64,000 nucleotides of DNA. Source: Methylophaga sp. GTDB taxonomy: Bacteria; Pseudomonadota; Gammaproteobacteria; Nitrosococcales; Methylophagaceae. The notes beneath the pieces are model-generated. The model saw only the letters and a list, made by a program, of their open reading frames with translations, had not been told where the DNA came from and made no database searches. The position numbers and the translations under genes were made by a program. Position 1 is the first letter of the stretch, and the number at the start of each line of letters is the position of its first letter. Positions 1 to 11,699 of the stretch are shown here, in pieces. The DNA lies in assembly GCA_002706095.1 (NCBI GenBank), contig PAJP01000025.1:62001-126000 (forward strand), read 5' to 3'.

Positions 1-1728
1 ATAGCCCGAGCTATGGTTGCCAATATTAAGGCTGGTAGTTTTGTTCAGGGCGGTAGTACCCTGACTCAACAGCTTATTAAGAACTTCTATCTCACCTCTG
101 ACCGTAGTCTGGTTAGAAAGCTACTCGAAATTCCGATGGCTTTATTGTTAGAGCTGCACTACGACAAAGATGACATTTTGGAAGCCTATCTGAATGAAGT
201 CTATCTGGGACAAGATGGCGCACGTGCCATTCATGGTTTCGGTTTGGGTGCACATTACTTTTTCGCACAACCACTACAAGAGTTGAAACTGCATCAGTTA
301 GCATTACTTGCCGGCCTGGTGAAGGGGCCTTCTTATTACGACCCAAGGCGCCACCCTGAGCGAGCAAAAAATCGACGCAATCTGGTGCTAAAAGTTTTGT
401 ATGAGCAAGATAAAATTACACAGCAACAATATCAGCAAGCGAGAAATGCCAGCCTTGATGTTGTCGAGAAAGGCACACTATTAAAAGAAGCGTATCCTGC
501 CTTTTTGGACTTAGTGAAACGACAATTACGTCGTGATTATCGTGATGAAGATCTGAACTCAGAAGGGCTACGGGTCTATACCAGCCTGGATCCGATCACT
601 CAAAGTCATGCTGAGTCATCTTTAAAATCCACCATTACGAGTCTGCAACAACACCATGGCTCTAAATTGAAATCGCTACAGGGCAGTATGGTAGTGACAG
701 ACCCACAAACGGGTGAAGTCCTAGCGGTCATAGGTGACAAAAATACACGCTATAAAGGCTTTAATCGCGCATTGGACTCTGTACGCCCCATCGGCTCGTT
801 GGTAAAACCTGCCGTGTATTTAACAGCCTTAGAACAAGGTAAAACACTGGCCAGTATGGTGGATGATTCAAGCTTCACTCTGACACTTCCCAATGGTCAA
901 ACATGGAAACCAAAGAACTTCAGCAAACAATCCCATGAGGATGTTTTACTGATTGATGCCTTAGCTCATTCTTACAACATAGCCACCGTTCGCCTTGGAA
1001 TGGAAGCAGGCTTGGATGAGGTCATTAATACGTTGAACCGATTAGGCATTAAACGTAAGCTAGATGCCTATCCCTCGCTTTTATTGGGTGCTCAGGGCTT
1101 GTCACCACTTGAAGTCGCGACCATGTATCAAACCATTGCTGCCAATGGTTTCCAGACGCCTGCCCGAGCTATTCGCACGGTTACAGACAGTCACGGTGAA
1201 GCACTATCCAGCTACCCATTTCAACTGCGTCAGACTATCGATGCAGATGATGTTTACCTGATTCAAACGGCCATGCAAGAAGTCACTCACAGTGGCACAG
1301 CTGCCAGCATTTATTCCAGTTTACCCAGCCATATCAATACTGCCGGTAAGACGGGCACAACCGATGATCAACGAGATAGCTGGTTTGCAGGGTTCAGCAA
1401 TAACCGACTCGCCGTGGTATGGCTTGGTCAGGATGATAATTCCCCCTTACCATTCACTGGTTCAGGCGGTGCGTTGCGTGTCTGGAAAAACTTTATGAGG
1501 AGTCAGCCTCTGGATTCGTTTGAGGCACCATTGCCAGACGATATAAAATGGCTCTGGATAGACACACAAACGGGCCTTTTATCCGCTCAAGAATGTGAAC
1601 ATTCCCGACAACTGCCTTTCATCTCGGGAACAGAGCCTGTCGAAATGTCTGAATGTGTCACTCAGCCAGGACAGCAATCTAATCCGGTGACTCGGTCACT
1701 GGACTGGATTAAAGATTGGTTTCAATAA
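1..1728 (+). CDS. mrcB: Penicillin-binding protein 1B, 5'-truncated by the window edge
   Basis: Bifunctional class A PBP that polymerises lipid II into glycan strands and cross-links the peptides in the periplasm. The reading frame is already open at base 1 and the residues before the first ATG (IARAM) match the family, so the true start lies upstream. Visible are the GT51 transglycosylase motif GGSTLTQQL just after the edge and the later glycosyltransferase region. They are followed by the transpeptidase active-site set: SxxK in GSLVKP, SxN in HSYN and KTGT in AGKTGTT. The cytoplasmic tail, membrane anchor and first GT51 motif are outside the window. A TPR lipoprotein begins ten bases downstream and is probably its activator. 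PBP1B is preferred over PBP1A because of the VQGGSTLTQQL form and the lipoprotein neighbour. Confidence 0.93.
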   Translation: MARAMVANIKAGSFVQGGSTLTQQLIKNFYLTSDRSLVRKLLEIPMALLLELHYDKDDILEAYLNEVYLGQDGARAIHGFGLGAHYFFAQPLQELKLHQLALLAGLVKGPSYYDPRRHPERAKNRRNLVLKVLYEQDKITQQQYQQARNASLDVVEKGTLLKEAYPAFLDLVKRQLRRDYRDEDLNSEGLRVYTSLDPITQSHAESSLKSTITSLQQHHGSKLKSLQGSMVVTDPQTGEVLAVIGDKNTRYKGFNRALDSVRPIGSLVKPAVYLTALEQGKTLASMVDDSSFTLTLPNGQTWKPKNFSKQSHEDVLLIDALAHSYNIATVRLGMEAGLDEVINTLNRLGIKRKLDAYPSLLLGAQGLSPLEVATMYQTIAANGFQTPARAIRTVTDSHGEALSSYPFQLRQTIDADDVYLIQTAMQEVTHSGTAASIYSSLPSHINTAGKTGTTDDQRDSWFAGFSNNRLAVVWLGQDDNSPLPFTGSGGALRVWKNFMRSQPLDSFEAPLPDDIKWLWIDTQTGLLSAQECEHSRQLPFISGTEPVEMSECVTQPGQQSNPVTRSLDWIKDWFQ

Positions 1729-1737
1729 GGGTTAATA

Positions 1738-2292
1738 ATGACAAATTCTGCTTTACGCTTTTTCATGACGGGGTTGATGTTAAGTATGCTTGCGGCATGT
1801 TCAACAACACCTTACCAACCATCTCAACCACCCGTGGATGATCGAAGCAGCGAACCGACACTGCCACAGCCGCCGGAAACACCTGCCTACCCGCCAGTAG
1901 AGGACGTTACTCCTGAACAGCCAAGATCTGCTCAGCCAGCACCATCCCCCCAGGTACAAACACCGATAAAACAAAGTCCTGCTGTCGTGGCGTTACTGGA
2001 TAAAGCGGAACAAGCGAGAGTAAGTGGTGACTTACGGAGTGCACAAAACAACTTGCAGCGAGCTCAACGTATAGCACCGCGGGATCCTAAAGTGTATTAC
2101 TCACTCGCTCAGACCCATATGAGTCTGGAAGATTATGACCTTGCAGAACAGGTCGCGCTTAAAGGTGTCTCCTTATCATCTGGTAATAATGTACTGCTTA
2201 AGCGTTTCTGGCAGTTACTGACCGAAATAAGACTCAGAGCAGGAGATGTCTCGGGTGCCGAAGTGGCGAAACTCAGAGCACAGAAATATTAA
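1738..2292 (+). CDS. TPR lipoprotein, probable PBP1B activator (LpoP-like)
   Basis: A 184-residue protein with a lipoprotein signal (lipobox LAAC, Cys21). A Pro/Gln/Ser-rich linker covers about residues 25-75 and TPR-type helices fill about 80-184. It starts ten bases after the PBP1B gene and is probably co-transcribed. Pseudomonas LpoP is a TPR outer-membrane lipoprotein that activates PBP1B and is encoded beside it. The same layout, length class and adjacency make that the best guess here, but the function is inferred from context. The last four bases overlap the stop of the convergent histidine kinase gene. Confidence 0.8.
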   Translation: MTNSALRFFMTGLMLSMLAACSTTPYQPSQPPVDDRSSEPTLPQPPETPAYPPVEDVTPEQPRSAQPAPSPQVQTPIKQSPAVVALLDKAEQARVSGDLRSAQNNLQRAQRIAPRDPKVYYSLAQTHMSLEDYDLAEQVALKGVSLSSGNNVLLKRFWQLLTEIRLRAGDVSGAEVAKLRAQKY

Positions 2293-5200
2293 GCAGACTG
2301 GCTAAGTTGCTGATAAAGAGAAGGGTAGTCTGTCAACAGTTCAGTCATGCCCTCAATGTCAAAGACTTCCACTTTTTCTAGAAGCTGTTGCGCGTAATGA
2401 GCTAATGGCGTGAATGTTTCTTTCTCTGCGATTTGCTTCAGATCAGCAGCAAAACGTTTAATTTCACTCATATTGTTGCTTTCATTGACCATTTTCCAAA
2501 TCGGCATTTTGCTCTCCATAAAGCTAAGGATCACTGGTAATACGGCCATTTCATGATCGGACAATGTCAGGCCACGAGTCTCTTCAGATCCGTTAGGTAT
2601 CGAAGCTTCATGTTCTAAAAATTCTGCCAGCTTGCTGTAAAGTTCAGACTTTTTGACCGGCTTACGGATATGGTCATCAAAATGCTCTGATTTAAGACGT
2701 TCGAAGTCATCTTTCATTACAGATGCTGTCAGGGCGATGATTGGGATATTAAATTCCGCTTTAATTTTCTCTGCTGCCTGATACCCATCCATCACAGGCA
2801 TACGCAGATCCATCAGAATCAAATCAATACCCTGGGCTTTTACGGCTGCGACGGCCTCTTTACCATTTTCAGCTTCTACAATCTCTAGCGCAGAAGAGGA
2901 AAAGCTTTCCGTGACCAAACGACGGTTATCTTCAATATCATCCACCACAAGAATAGTTGCAGGTGAAAACACAGGCAGTGAAGATGCCGAGTACTGCTTC
3001 AAGCTTGAATCAGCGGCAATTGATGCGACGACAACGTTATTCAGATGCACCGTAAAAGTAGACCCCTTACCTACTTCACTTTTCACTGTGAGAGCTCCAC
3101 CCATTAGTTTAATCAGACGACTACAAATGGATAAACCGAGCCCCGTTCCGCCAAATTTTGCATTGTCCTGACCAGGCGTTTGATGAAAGTCTTCAAATAT
3201 TCGCTCTAACTGATCCTCAGGTATGCCTAAACCAGTATCTTCAATATCAATTCGTAATTTTAGATGACTACCCACAGCGCTCTCGACACTTGCCCGCATC
3301 GTTATTCGACCTGACTGAGTAAATTTAACCGCATTTCCCAGTAAGTTGAGTAATACCTGACGCAGACGAACCACATCCAGCATCAGACTATGAGGAATGT
3401 CTGAATCGACTTCCAGAATCAGTTCAACACCTTTATTCCGTAATGGCACACTGAATATATGCGATAACTCTTCAAACAAGACATGCGGGTTGGTGGCAGC
3501 ATATTGTATGTCGAGTTTTCCGGCTTCGATTTTGGATAAATCCAAAATGTCATTAATTAATAACATTAAATCATTGCCAGCCGACTGAATCGTTTTTACA
3601 TAGGATTTCAACTTATTGTCTTTAACCTGCTCATAGAGCAACTCGGTAAAGCCAATAATGGCATTCATCGGCGTCCGGATTTCATGGCTCATATTGGCAA
3701 GAAACTCAGATTTTGTACGGTTAGCCACTTCCGCTTTTTCCTTCGCCTCGACGAGTTGAGCCTCCATCTCGATCCGATCCGTCATATCTACAGCGATACC
3801 TAATAACGCCTCCTGCCCTTGGTATTTGATGGGCATAATAGATACCATCATCGAGCGTTCTTCACCGTCCATTTTTTTGAATTCGACGATCTTTTGATCC
3901 ACAAACCCTTGGGTTTTTATCTCATTAAGTACTTCTTCACGTTGTTTCGGGTTCGAATAAAAACTCAGAATATTAAACTGAGGTAATTCATCCAGCTGCA
4001 TGTTGTAGTCTAATAATGCCTGAGGGTTAGCAGTGATGATCTGACCGTCAAAATGTGTCACGGCAATCTGTAAGGGCATATGATCAATCAAGGTTTTTGT
4101 TTGTGCTTCGGCAGCCTCACGTAAGCGGACTTGAGCGGCTAGTTTTCTATTCCAGAATAAAATCCAAGCCACCACAACTAAAAACAAGATCACAATTTTC
4201 AACATCAAACTGTAATCGACAATCGCCGCATATTTATCTTTCCCCCAGTCATCAAGTATGCGTTGCTTATCTGCGAGTGAGATAGCATTAAAGGCCCGGT
4301 TAAAAAGGCTAACCATCGGTTGATAAGCCTCGCTAAACCCAAATGCCAATGAGGTTTTGAAGCCGGTTTCCCCTACTATGCGTATGTTGTTAATACTCAT
4401 TTCGGCAATGTGATAACTGGCCTGAGCCAGTGTGGCTATTAATGCATCTACTTTTCCAGTAGACACGGCAGTCAAGCCCTCTTGAATCGACATGACTTCA
4501 ATAAAGTTGATATCTGGATACTGACTACGAATATTATCTACATAGCCATATTCATGAATCACGGCAATTTTTTTCTTTTTTATTGACGAGATATTTTCGA
4601 CATAAACATTATCATCACGCATGACAATGACTATTGGACTGTTTAAATATGGCCTGGTAAAGGTCAGAAACTGACCCAGTGTTGAATCACTGGTTTCTGA
4701 AATCATATCGACCTTACCTGCTTTAATAAGCTCAATTGACTCTGCCCAAGTGGAAGTAGGCACGTACTCAATAGTGATGCCCAGTTTGTTTTCTATCAGT
4801 TGCAAATACTCAGCAACAATACCGATATAATTTCCATCTTTATCAAAGGCTTCATATGGCAACCAGTTAGGGTCACCGGTAAAACGAATTGTTTTATGCT
4901 CGTTTAACCAGAATTGTTCACTCGGTGACAAAATAATATTCTTCGATACGGCCTCATCAGTAATATTTCGTTTAAACCATTTATCATCGATACTACGTTT
5001 CTGTACTGCTGATATCGCAAGTAAAGCTTTATCAATAATTGATGACAACATCGGCTCTGATTTTTGCGTAGCCATGTAGAGATTCTCACTCCCTAAATAG
5101 CGTGTCGACTGTAATGGTTCGATATTCAAAATAGCTTTGTTATCAAGTTTGTAGCTCAAAACAGCATAAGTGTCGTATAACAGTTCGGCATCGCCATTCA

Positions 5201-5810
5201 GGACTAAGTGGATAGCCTCATCTGATGAGCCGGTTTCAATGATATTAAGCCTGGGGAAATAGCGTTTGATCGTACTAATTCTGGAGTCATCTTTTGGTAA
5301 AGCCACTCGCAATCCATCCAGCGAGTTTTTATTGTCGAGTTTAATGTCATTACGAATAAAAAAATATTCAACAGCCTCATGATACGGACTGGAGAATGTC
5401 ATATAAGCCATTTTTTCCTGCGTCATAAATACTGCAGGTAATAAATCAATCTCTCCATCAACAAACTGTTTTAGATGATCACGCCAAGAGCCTTCCGTTT
5501 CATAGGTAAATTTTAAGCCTGTTAATGAAGAAACGATGTTGAGATAATCCCTGGCAATACCGATGTATTGATTATTTTCGTTCACAAAATCATAAGGTGG
5601 CCATTCACTCCCGGCCCCCACAATAATTTCAGGATGGGTGTCTATCCAGGCAATTTCTTCTTTCGTTAATAGCACAGGTGATTGGTACTGAGCTCGGACT
5701 GTTTCCGCGGCGGATTGGACAGTTGGACTATAGAAGATGAGGATTGAATTCAGTAACAGAATGAACGTTGTGATTAATGTCATTCTTGTGGTTACTAAAG
5801 GATAATTCAT
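2289..5810 (-). CDS. Hybrid sensor histidine kinase with two tandem periplasmic solute-binding domains
   Basis: A 1173-residue BvgS/EvgS-like sensor. After an N-terminal signal/anchor it has two SBP_bac_3 modules (about 45-285 and 295-525), a transmembrane helix near 540-560 and a PAS domain near 575-690. The HisKA phospho-acceptor site follows ([10 protein letters not shown], His about 706), then an HATPase with GTGLGLSI, and a receiver with ILVVDD near 953 and phospho-acceptor Asp near 996 in LMDLRMP. The C-terminal 90 residues are helical and sit where BvgS-like proteins carry an Hpt domain, but I see no clear Hpt histidine motif. The gene starts 11 bases after the HD-GYP regulator, so the two form an operon and probably a signalling pair. 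The ligand cannot be told; the SBP_bac_3 family usually binds amino acids and other small polar solutes. Confidence 0.9.
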   Translation of the reverse strand: MNYPLVTTRMTLITTFILLLNSILIFYSPTVQSAAETVRAQYQSPVLLTKEEIAWIDTHPEIIVGAGSEWPPYDFVNENNQYIGIARDYLNIVSSLTGLKFTYETEGSWRDHLKQFVDGEIDLLPAVFMTQEKMAYMTFSSPYHEAVEYFFIRNDIKLDNKNSLDGLRVALPKDDSRISTIKRYFPRLNIIETGSSDEAIHLVLNGDAELLYDTYAVLSYKLDNKAILNIEPLQSTRYLGSENLYMATQKSEPMLSSIIDKALLAISAVQKRSIDDKWFKRNITDEAVSKNIILSPSEQFWLNEHKTIRFTGDPNWLPYEAFDKDGNYIGIVAEYLQLIENKLGITIEYVPTSTWAESIELIKAGKVDMISETSDSTLGQFLTFTRPYLNSPIVIVMRDDNVYVENISSIKKKKIAVIHEYGYVDNIRSQYPDINFIEVMSIQEGLTAVSTGKVDALIATLAQASYHIAEMSINNIRIVGETGFKTSLAFGFSEAYQPMVSLFNRAFNAISLADKQRILDDWGKDKYAAIVDYSLMLKIVILFLVVVAWILFWNRKLAAQVRLREAAEAQTKTLIDHMPLQIAVTHFDGQIITANPQALLDYNMQLDELPQFNILSFYSNPKQREEVLNEIKTQGFVDQKIVEFKKMDGEERSMMVSIMPIKYQGQEALLGIAVDMTDRIEMEAQLVEAKEKAEVANRTKSEFLANMSHEIRTPMNAIIGFTELLYEQVKDNKLKSYVKTIQSAGNDLMLLINDILDLSKIEAGKLDIQYAATNPHVLFEELSHIFSVPLRNKGVELILEVDSDIPHSLMLDVVRLRQVLLNLLGNAVKFTQSGRITMRASVESAVGSHLKLRIDIEDTGLGIPEDQLERIFEDFHQTPGQDNAKFGGTGLGLSICSRLIKLMGGALTVKSEVGKGSTFTVHLNNVVVASIAADSSLKQYSASSLPVFSPATILVVDDIEDNRRLVTESFSSSALEIVEAENGKEAVAAVKAQGIDLILMDLRMPVMDGYQAAEKIKAEFNIPIIALTASVMKDDFERLKSEHFDDHIRKPVKKSELYSKLAEFLEHEASIPNGSEETRGLTLSDHEMAVLPVILSFMESKMPIWKMVNESNNMSEIKRFAADLKQIAEKETFTPLAHYAQQLLEKVEVFDIEGMTELLTDYPSLYQQLSQSA

Positions 5811-5821
5811 CTTATAAGCAT

Positions 5822-6874
5822 CTATTTAACAATGTCAGCAAACTGATCGAGGTGGCTTATCATCAAGTCGACTAACTCAGGATCAAAGTGAAAACCGCGC
5901 TGTTCCTGGATGAAAGCAACCGCATCATCAACTGTCCAGGCTGTTTTATAGCAACGTTGATGAGTCAAGGCATCAAATACATCCGCCAGAGCAACAATTC
6001 GCCCATAGATGTGTATGTCAGATCCTTTTAAACCACGGGGATAACCGCTCCCATCCCATTTTTCATGATGCTGATAGGCAATAATCGCGGCTGATTTAAT
6101 TAATTTTCGTTTGGAACCTGATAATAATTTATACGCGTTTGTCGTATGCGATTTCATCACCTCAAATTCTTCTGGCGTGTATTTTCCTGGCTTGTGAAGA
6201 ATCTCATGAGGGACTGTCATCTTGCCGATATCATGCATGGGTGAGGCATGGTAAAGAGTATCGGCATCAGTATCGCTTAATGTGGGATGCAGTTTGGCCA
6301 AGAGTGCAGAAATCTCAGCTACCCGACGAATGTGTTTACCTGTTTCATCTGATGTGGATTCCATCAATTCAGTTAGAAACCAGATGAGTTCTTTTTGGCT
6401 ATTTTCTAACTCAGATAATAAGCGCGCCTGTGCAAAACGGGATTTTGTTTCCAGATCAATATTTTGCTTCTCAAGCCATTTTTTTGTCTGATATAACTGG
6501 ACATGCGTTCTAACACGAGCAAGGAGTTCAGCGGCATGAAAAGGCTTGGTCACATAATCGACCCCACCGACTTTAAAAGCTCTGGCTATAGAATCCACAT
6601 CCGCTTTTGCGGTGAGAAAAATGATTGGAATGTCTTTGAGTTGAGTTTGGCTTTTTATACGCTGACAGGTTTCATAGCCATCTAAGCCAGGCATCATGAT
6701 GTCGAGCAGAATCAGATCAAACGCAGCATCATCGTTTTGCAGAATTGACAGTGCTTTTTCACCACTATTGGCAAAGGAAAACTCATAGCTGTCTTCCCTC
6801 AGTAAGCTCATAGCGACCTGAATATTGTCAGGGACGTCGTCAACTATAAGAATCTGAGCATGTGGTGCCATCAA
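5822..6874 (-). CDS. Response regulator with HD-GYP c-di-GMP phosphodiesterase output
   Basis: A 350-residue RpfG-type regulator. The receiver domain (about 5-125) has the acidic pair VDD, phospho-acceptor Asp58 in LLDIMMPG and the Lys of VTKPF. The output domain (about 165-345) has the HD pair in HDIGK (214-215), the HHE triad (269-271) and DGSGYP (274-279), so the metal-binding and GYP signatures are intact. The family hydrolyses c-di-GMP to GMP. It is the first gene of a two-gene operon with the hybrid kinase, which is the likely phosphate donor. A strong hairpin separates it from dapB upstream. Confidence 0.92.
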   Translation of the reverse strand: MMAPHAQILIVDDVPDNIQVAMSLLREDSYEFSFANSGEKALSILQNDDAAFDLILLDIMMPGLDGYETCQRIKSQTQLKDIPIIFLTAKADVDSIARAFKVGGVDYVTKPFHAAELLARVRTHVQLYQTKKWLEKQNIDLETKSRFAQARLLSELENSQKELIWFLTELMESTSDETGKHIRRVAEISALLAKLHPTLSDTDADTLYHASPMHDIGKMTVPHEILHKPGKYTPEEFEVMKSHTTNAYKLLSGSKRKLIKSAAIIAYQHHEKWDGSGYPRGLKGSDIHIYGRIVALADVFDALTHQRCYKTAWTVDDAVAFIQEQRGFHFDPELVDLMISHLDQFADIVK

Positions 6875-6928
6875 TCCAACCTATTAAAAAGTTGGTTCGA
6901 TTATATAAGCAAGTTGAAAGAAAAGTAC

Positions 6929-6960
6929 AATACCCTGCATCAAGCAGGGTATTAGAAAAT
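6929..6960 (-). terminator. Probable rho-independent terminator after dapB
   Basis: A perfect 10-bp inverted repeat (6929-6938 with 6944-6953) and a 5-base loop lie in the 135-base gap after the dapB stop. Read on the minus strand it is followed by a pyrimidine-rich stretch, but not an unbroken T run. It separates dapB from the downstream signalling operon. Confidence 0.6.
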
Positions 6961-7009
6961 AAATTCAGCTACTACATCGGGCAAGTGACAGCAGCATGAA
7001 TAAGTGATG

Positions 7010-7834
<825 letters not shown>

Positions 7835-7860
7835 TCACCTAGTGATGACAACACATCATC

Positions 7861-8973
7861 TTATTCAAAAAAACGTTTTACCGCATCCAACCAGGAGCTG
7901 TGTTTCGGGTTATGCTTTTCACCACCGCCTTGCAGATCGCCCTCAAACTCTTGCAGTAACTCTTTTTGTTTCTTTGATAATTTCACCGGTGTTTCGATGA
8001 TAACCCGGCATAAAAGATCACCGGTTGCGCCGCCACGAACTGACTGAACACCTTTACCTTTAAGTCGGAATTGTTGTCCGGTTTGCGTGCCCTCTGGGAT
8101 CTTAAGATTAGCCTTACCTTCCAGCGTGGGTACTTCCACTTCACCACCCAACGCAGCAGTGACAAAACTTAAAGGTACATCGCAGAATAAATTCGTGCCA
8201 TCACGGGTAAACACGTCATGACGATTTACCGATACTTCCACGTAAAGATCTCCAGCAGGTGCACCATGGGTGCCCGCTTCACCTTCACCTGAGAGTCGAA
8301 TTCGGTCGCCGGTATCGACACCAGCAGGCACTTTGACCTGTAAGGTTTTCTCTTCTTGAACCAGCCCTTCACCATGACAATCCGGACAAGGCTCTTTGAT
8401 CATCTTTCCGGTACCACGACAATGTGGGCAGGTTTGCTGCATGGTAAAGAAACCTTGCTGAATTCGAACCTGACCATGCCCACCACAGGTAGTACACGTG
8501 ACGGGTTGTGTCCCTTTCTTCGCACCAGAACCATCACAGGTGTTACATTCAACATTGACTGGTATGCGAATAGTCGCCGTGGTTCCCGCCACAGCATCTT
8601 CCAATGACAAATCAAGTCGATATCTTAAATCAGCACCACGATAGGCTTGTTGCCGGCCGCCACCTCCACCGCCAAAGATATCATTGAATACATCACCAAA
8701 AATATCGCTGAAGCCGCCACTGCTTCTAAAGCCACCGCCCATGGATTGGTCGACACCTTCATGACCGAACTGGTCATAAGCAGCCCGCTTCTGGCTGTCA
8801 GATAAAATTTCGTAGGCTTCTTTGGCTTCCTTAAACTTGGACTCAGCTTCAGCATCATCAGGATTTCTGTCCGGATGATATTTCATCGCCATGCGACGGT
8901 AGGCTTTTTTAATCTCAGCTTCAGTCGCCGTGCGTGATAATTCTAAAACTTCATAATAGTCTTTTTTGGCCAT
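7861..8973 (-). CDS. dnaJ: Chaperone DnaJ (Hsp40)
   Basis: Co-chaperone that delivers unfolded protein to DnaK and stimulates its ATPase. The domains are a J domain with HPD (YHPDRNPDD), a Gly/Phe-rich linker, a zinc domain with four CxxCxGxG-type repeats and the C-terminal substrate-binding domains. I start it at the ATG at 8973 ([10 protein letters not shown]), giving 370 residues. The TTG at 8988 would add five residues not usual for the family. The gap to dnaK contains a terminator-like hairpin that could reduce dnaJ expression relative to dnaK. Confidence 0.97.
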   Translation of the reverse strand: MAKKDYYEVLELSRTATEAEIKKAYRRMAMKYHPDRNPDDAEAESKFKEAKEAYEILSDSQKRAAYDQFGHEGVDQSMGGGFRSSGGFSDIFGDVFNDIFGGGGGGRQQAYRGADLRYRLDLSLEDAVAGTTATIRIPVNVECNTCDGSGAKKGTQPVTCTTCGGHGQVRIQQGFFTMQQTCPHCRGTGKMIKEPCPDCHGEGLVQEEKTLQVKVPAGVDTGDRIRLSGEGEAGTHGAPAGDLYVEVSVNRHDVFTRDGTNLFCDVPLSFVTAALGGEVEVPTLEGKANLKIPEGTQTGQQFRLKGKGVQSVRGGATGDLLCRVIIETPVKLSKKQKELLQEFEGDLQGGGEKHNPKHSSWLDAVKRFFE

Positions 8974-9003
8974 TATTCTTTTTCCCAACTACCTAAAACG
9001 ACA

Positions 9004-9035
9004 AAACAGGCGCCGGAGATTCCTGACGCCTGTTT
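9004..9035 (-). terminator. Hairpin between dnaK and dnaJ (attenuator-like)
   Basis: A perfect 9-bp inverted repeat (9004-9012 with 9027-9035) has a 14-base loop containing a smaller inner pairing. On the minus strand it follows the dnaK stop and is followed by T-rich sequence. It probably acts as a partial terminator or mRNA stabiliser giving more dnaK than dnaJ. Confidence 0.55.
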
Positions 9036-9063
9036 GCCATGCTCAACATAATCTTGTTAAAGA

Positions 9064-10986
9064 TTATTTTTTCTTATCGTCGTCGACTTCTTCAAACTCT
9101 GCGTCGACAACATCATCACCAGCTTTCGCATCATCAGCTTGACCGGCATCTGCAGCACCAGCTTCCGCATTTTCAGCATAAGCACGTTCTGCCAGTTTGC
9201 CAGCGACTTCACTTAAAGCGGTTGTTTTCGCTTCAATGTCGTCTTTGTCTTCGCCTTTGATGGCTTCTTGTAAAGCGGCAATCGCTGATTCGATTTTTTC
9301 TTTTTCGTCAGCCTCAACTTTATCACCTAAATCTTTAAGTGATTTTTCTGTGCCGTGAATCAATGCATCAGCTTGGTTACGTACAGTGACAAGCTCATGG
9401 AATTTACGATCTTCATCCGCATGCGCTTCCGCATCTTTCACCATTTTCTCAACTTCTTCATCTGATAAACCACTAGAGGCTTTAATCACGATAGATTGTT
9501 TTTTGCCTGTCGCTTTATCCGCTGCTGATACGTTGAGAATACCGTTAGCATCAATATCAAATGTCACTTCGATTTGTGGTGTACCACGTGGTGCTGGAGG
9601 AATATCCGCCAAGTCAAAACGGCCCAGTGATTTATTCGCTGATGCCATTTCACGCTCACCTTGAAGTACATGAATGGTCACTGCAGGTTGATTGTCTTCT
9701 GCCGTTGAGAACACTTGATTCGCTTTAGTAGGAATCGTGGTGTTTTTCTCAACCAGTTTGGTCATCACGCCACCCATGGTTTCGATACCCAGGCTCAGTG
9801 GTGTAACGTCTAGTAATAATACGTCTTTGACATCACCAGAAAGTACAGCCGCTTGGATAGCCGCACCCACTGCCACCGCTTCGTCAGGATTCACATCACG
9901 GCGAGGCTCTTTACCGAACATGTCTTTAACCGCTTCCTGTACTTTAGGCATACGGGTTTGACCACCGACTAAAATCACATCGCTGATTTCAGACGTTGAT
10001 AAGCCGGCATCTTTCAGTGCCATTTTACATGGCTCCATGCTGCGTGAAATCAGGTCTTCAACCAGTGATTCCAGCTTGGCACGAGTTAAACGCATTTCCA
10101 TGTGTTTAGGACCTGATGCATCAGCTGTGATGTAAGGCAGATTGATATCTGTTTGCTGGCTTGAAGATAATTCGATCTTCGCTTTTTCAGCCGCATCTTT
10201 CAGACGTTGCAGAGCCAGTGGATCTTTTGCCAGATCAACACCTTGGTCTTTTTTGAACTCTGCGACTAAATAGTCAATGATGCGTTGGTCAAAGTCTTCA
10301 CCACCCAGGAATGTATCACCGTTAGTCGCTAATACTTCAAACTGGTGCTCGCCTTCAATATCCGCTATCTCGATGATTGATACGTCGAATGTACCACCAC
10401 CTAAGTCATAGACAACCACGGTAGAGTCACCGCGTTTTTTGTCCATACCATAGGCCAGTGCTGCAGCGGTAGGTTCGTTGATAATACGTTTGACTTCTAA
10501 ACCGGCAATTTTACCCGCATCTTTAGTGGCTTGACGTTGTGAGTCGTTAAAGTAAGCAGGTACAGTGACAACAGCTTCAGTCACTTCTTCACCTAAAAAC
10601 TCTTCAGCTGTTTTCTTCATTTTCATCAGAACACGTGCTGAAATTTCAGGTGGTGCCATTTTTTTGTCATTTACAGAAACCCAGGCATCACCATTGTCTG
10701 CTTCAACGATTTTGTAAGGCACCATGTCGATATCGCGCTGAACGACATCTTCTTTGAATTTACGGCCGATCAAACGCTTGATGCCGTAGAGTGTGTTATT
10801 AGGGTTGGTAACTGCTTGACGCTTCGCAGACTGACCCACTAAAACTTCTTCATCTTTTGTGAAAGCGATGATTGATGGCGTAGTGCGATCGCCTTCGCTG
10901 TTTTCGATAACGCGCGCTTTACCATCTTCCATCACTGCGACACAGGAATTTGTTGTTCCTAAGTCAATACCAATAATTTTTCCCAT
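9064..10986 (-). CDS. dnaK: Molecular chaperone DnaK (Hsp70)
   Basis: ATP-dependent chaperone for nascent and stress-damaged proteins. The 640-residue protein starts with the phosphate loop [10 protein letters not shown], has [10 protein letters not shown] and VGGQTRMP in the ATPase domain, and the substrate-binding domain and helical lid after the linker [11 protein letters not shown]. It ends in an acidic tail with EEVDDDKKK, like the conserved bacterial EEV-D end. GGAG precedes the ATG. It lies between grpE and dnaJ and has its own sigma-32 promoter at 11043-11070. Confidence 0.98.
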   Translation of the reverse strand: MGKIIGIDLGTTNSCVAVMEDGKARVIENSEGDRTTPSIIAFTKDEEVLVGQSAKRQAVTNPNNTLYGIKRLIGRKFKEDVVQRDIDMVPYKIVEADNGDAWVSVNDKKMAPPEISARVLMKMKKTAEEFLGEEVTEAVVTVPAYFNDSQRQATKDAGKIAGLEVKRIINEPTAAALAYGMDKKRGDSTVVVYDLGGGTFDVSIIEIADIEGEHQFEVLATNGDTFLGGEDFDQRIIDYLVAEFKKDQGVDLAKDPLALQRLKDAAEKAKIELSSSQQTDINLPYITADASGPKHMEMRLTRAKLESLVEDLISRSMEPCKMALKDAGLSTSEISDVILVGGQTRMPKVQEAVKDMFGKEPRRDVNPDEAVAVGAAIQAAVLSGDVKDVLLLDVTPLSLGIETMGGVMTKLVEKNTTIPTKANQVFSTAEDNQPAVTIHVLQGEREMASANKSLGRFDLADIPPAPRGTPQIEVTFDIDANGILNVSAADKATGKKQSIVIKASSGLSDEEVEKMVKDAEAHADEDRKFHELVTVRNQADALIHGTEKSLKDLGDKVEADEKEKIESAIAALQEAIKGEDKDDIEAKTTALSEVAGKLAERAYAENAEAGAADAGQADDAKAGDDVVDAEFEEVDDDKKK

Positions 10987-11042
10987 TTTTATACTCCATC
11001 AATCTTATTCTTGCTGACTATTTATGCAGCCTTCGGGTATGT

Positions 11043-11070
11043 AATTGGGGGGCAAAATTTAAATTTCAAG
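11043..11070 (-). promoter_or_regulatory. Sigma-32 (RpoH) heat-shock promoter of dnaK
   Basis: On the minus strand, CTTGAAA (11064-11070), a 13-base spacer and CCCCAATT (11043-11050) fit the RpoH consensus CTTGAAA-N13-17-CCCCATNT. The -10 element ends 56 bases before the dnaK ATG and the site lies just after the grpE stop. Confidence 0.85.
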
Positions 11071-11085
11071 CCCCGAATCTATTTT

Positions 11086-11625
11086 TTATTGAGAGACCAC
11101 AACCATTGCAGGTCGCAGTAAACGACCATTGAAGCTATATCCTTTTTGCATCACGCTGATCACATGATTGGCCTCGATACCATCTGCCGGCTGCATAGAA
11201 ACGGCTTGATGTAATTCAGGATCAAACGGCTGTCCAACAGGATCAACTTGCTCCAGTCCGAGTTTGCCAATATTGTCGAGTAACATTTTCATCGTCATAC
11301 TCATGCCATCACGCACAGCCTCTAAAGTAGCTGATTCTGACTTGGCGGCATTCAGGCCAAGTTCAAGGCTGTCACAAATAGGTAAAAGCTCATTCACAAA
11401 TTTATCTAAAGCATGTTTATGGGCGTTTTCCAGGTCTCGTGCATGACGACGACGAACGTTTTCCAGATCAGCGCGAGCCAATAACACTTGATTCCAGTTT
11501 TCTTCGGCTTGTTGTTGCGCTTCTTCCAGTAACTGTTCAGTCGTTTTTTCAGTTTCTGCTGATGCCTCAGTGTCAGCTTGCTCATTTGCTTCTACATCTG
11601 GCTTTTCGATTTCTTCGTTGCTCAT
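11086..11625 (-). CDS. grpE: Nucleotide exchange factor GrpE
   Basis: Releases ADP from DnaK to reset the chaperone cycle. The 179-residue protein has an acidic N-terminus, a long helical/coiled-coil part (about 25-115) containing RADLENVRRR, and a C-terminal beta-domain with the family signature around FNGRLLRPAMVVVSQ. It is the first gene of grpE-dnaK-dnaJ and has a near-consensus sigma-32 promoter 38 bases before the start codon. Confidence 0.96.
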   Translation of the reverse strand: MSNEEIEKPDVEANEQADTEASAETEKTTEQLLEEAQQQAEENWNQVLLARADLENVRRRHARDLENAHKHALDKFVNELLPICDSLELGLNAAKSESATLEAVRDGMSMTMKMLLDNIGKLGLEQVDPVGQPFDPELHQAVSMQPADGIEANHVISVMQKGYSFNGRLLRPAMVVVSQ

Positions 11626-11662
11626 GATTGAATCATTCCGGTTTGCTAATCACAGACCGTCA

Positions 11663-11690
11663 ATCTGGGGGTGAAAAATTTGATTTCAAG
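11663..11690 (-). promoter_or_regulatory. Sigma-32 (RpoH) heat-shock promoter of grpE
   Basis: On the minus strand, CTTGAAA (11684-11690), 13 bases and CCCCAGAT (11663-11670) match the RpoH consensus. Spacing and -35 are identical to those of the dnaK promoter 620 bases further on. Confidence 0.88.
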
Positions 11691-11699
11691 GCGAAATTT

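Noticed and set aside
9039-9260. Plus-strand frame rich in His/Leu opposite the dnaK end
   Set aside because: It is a mirror of the acidic DnaK tail codons and has no independent support.
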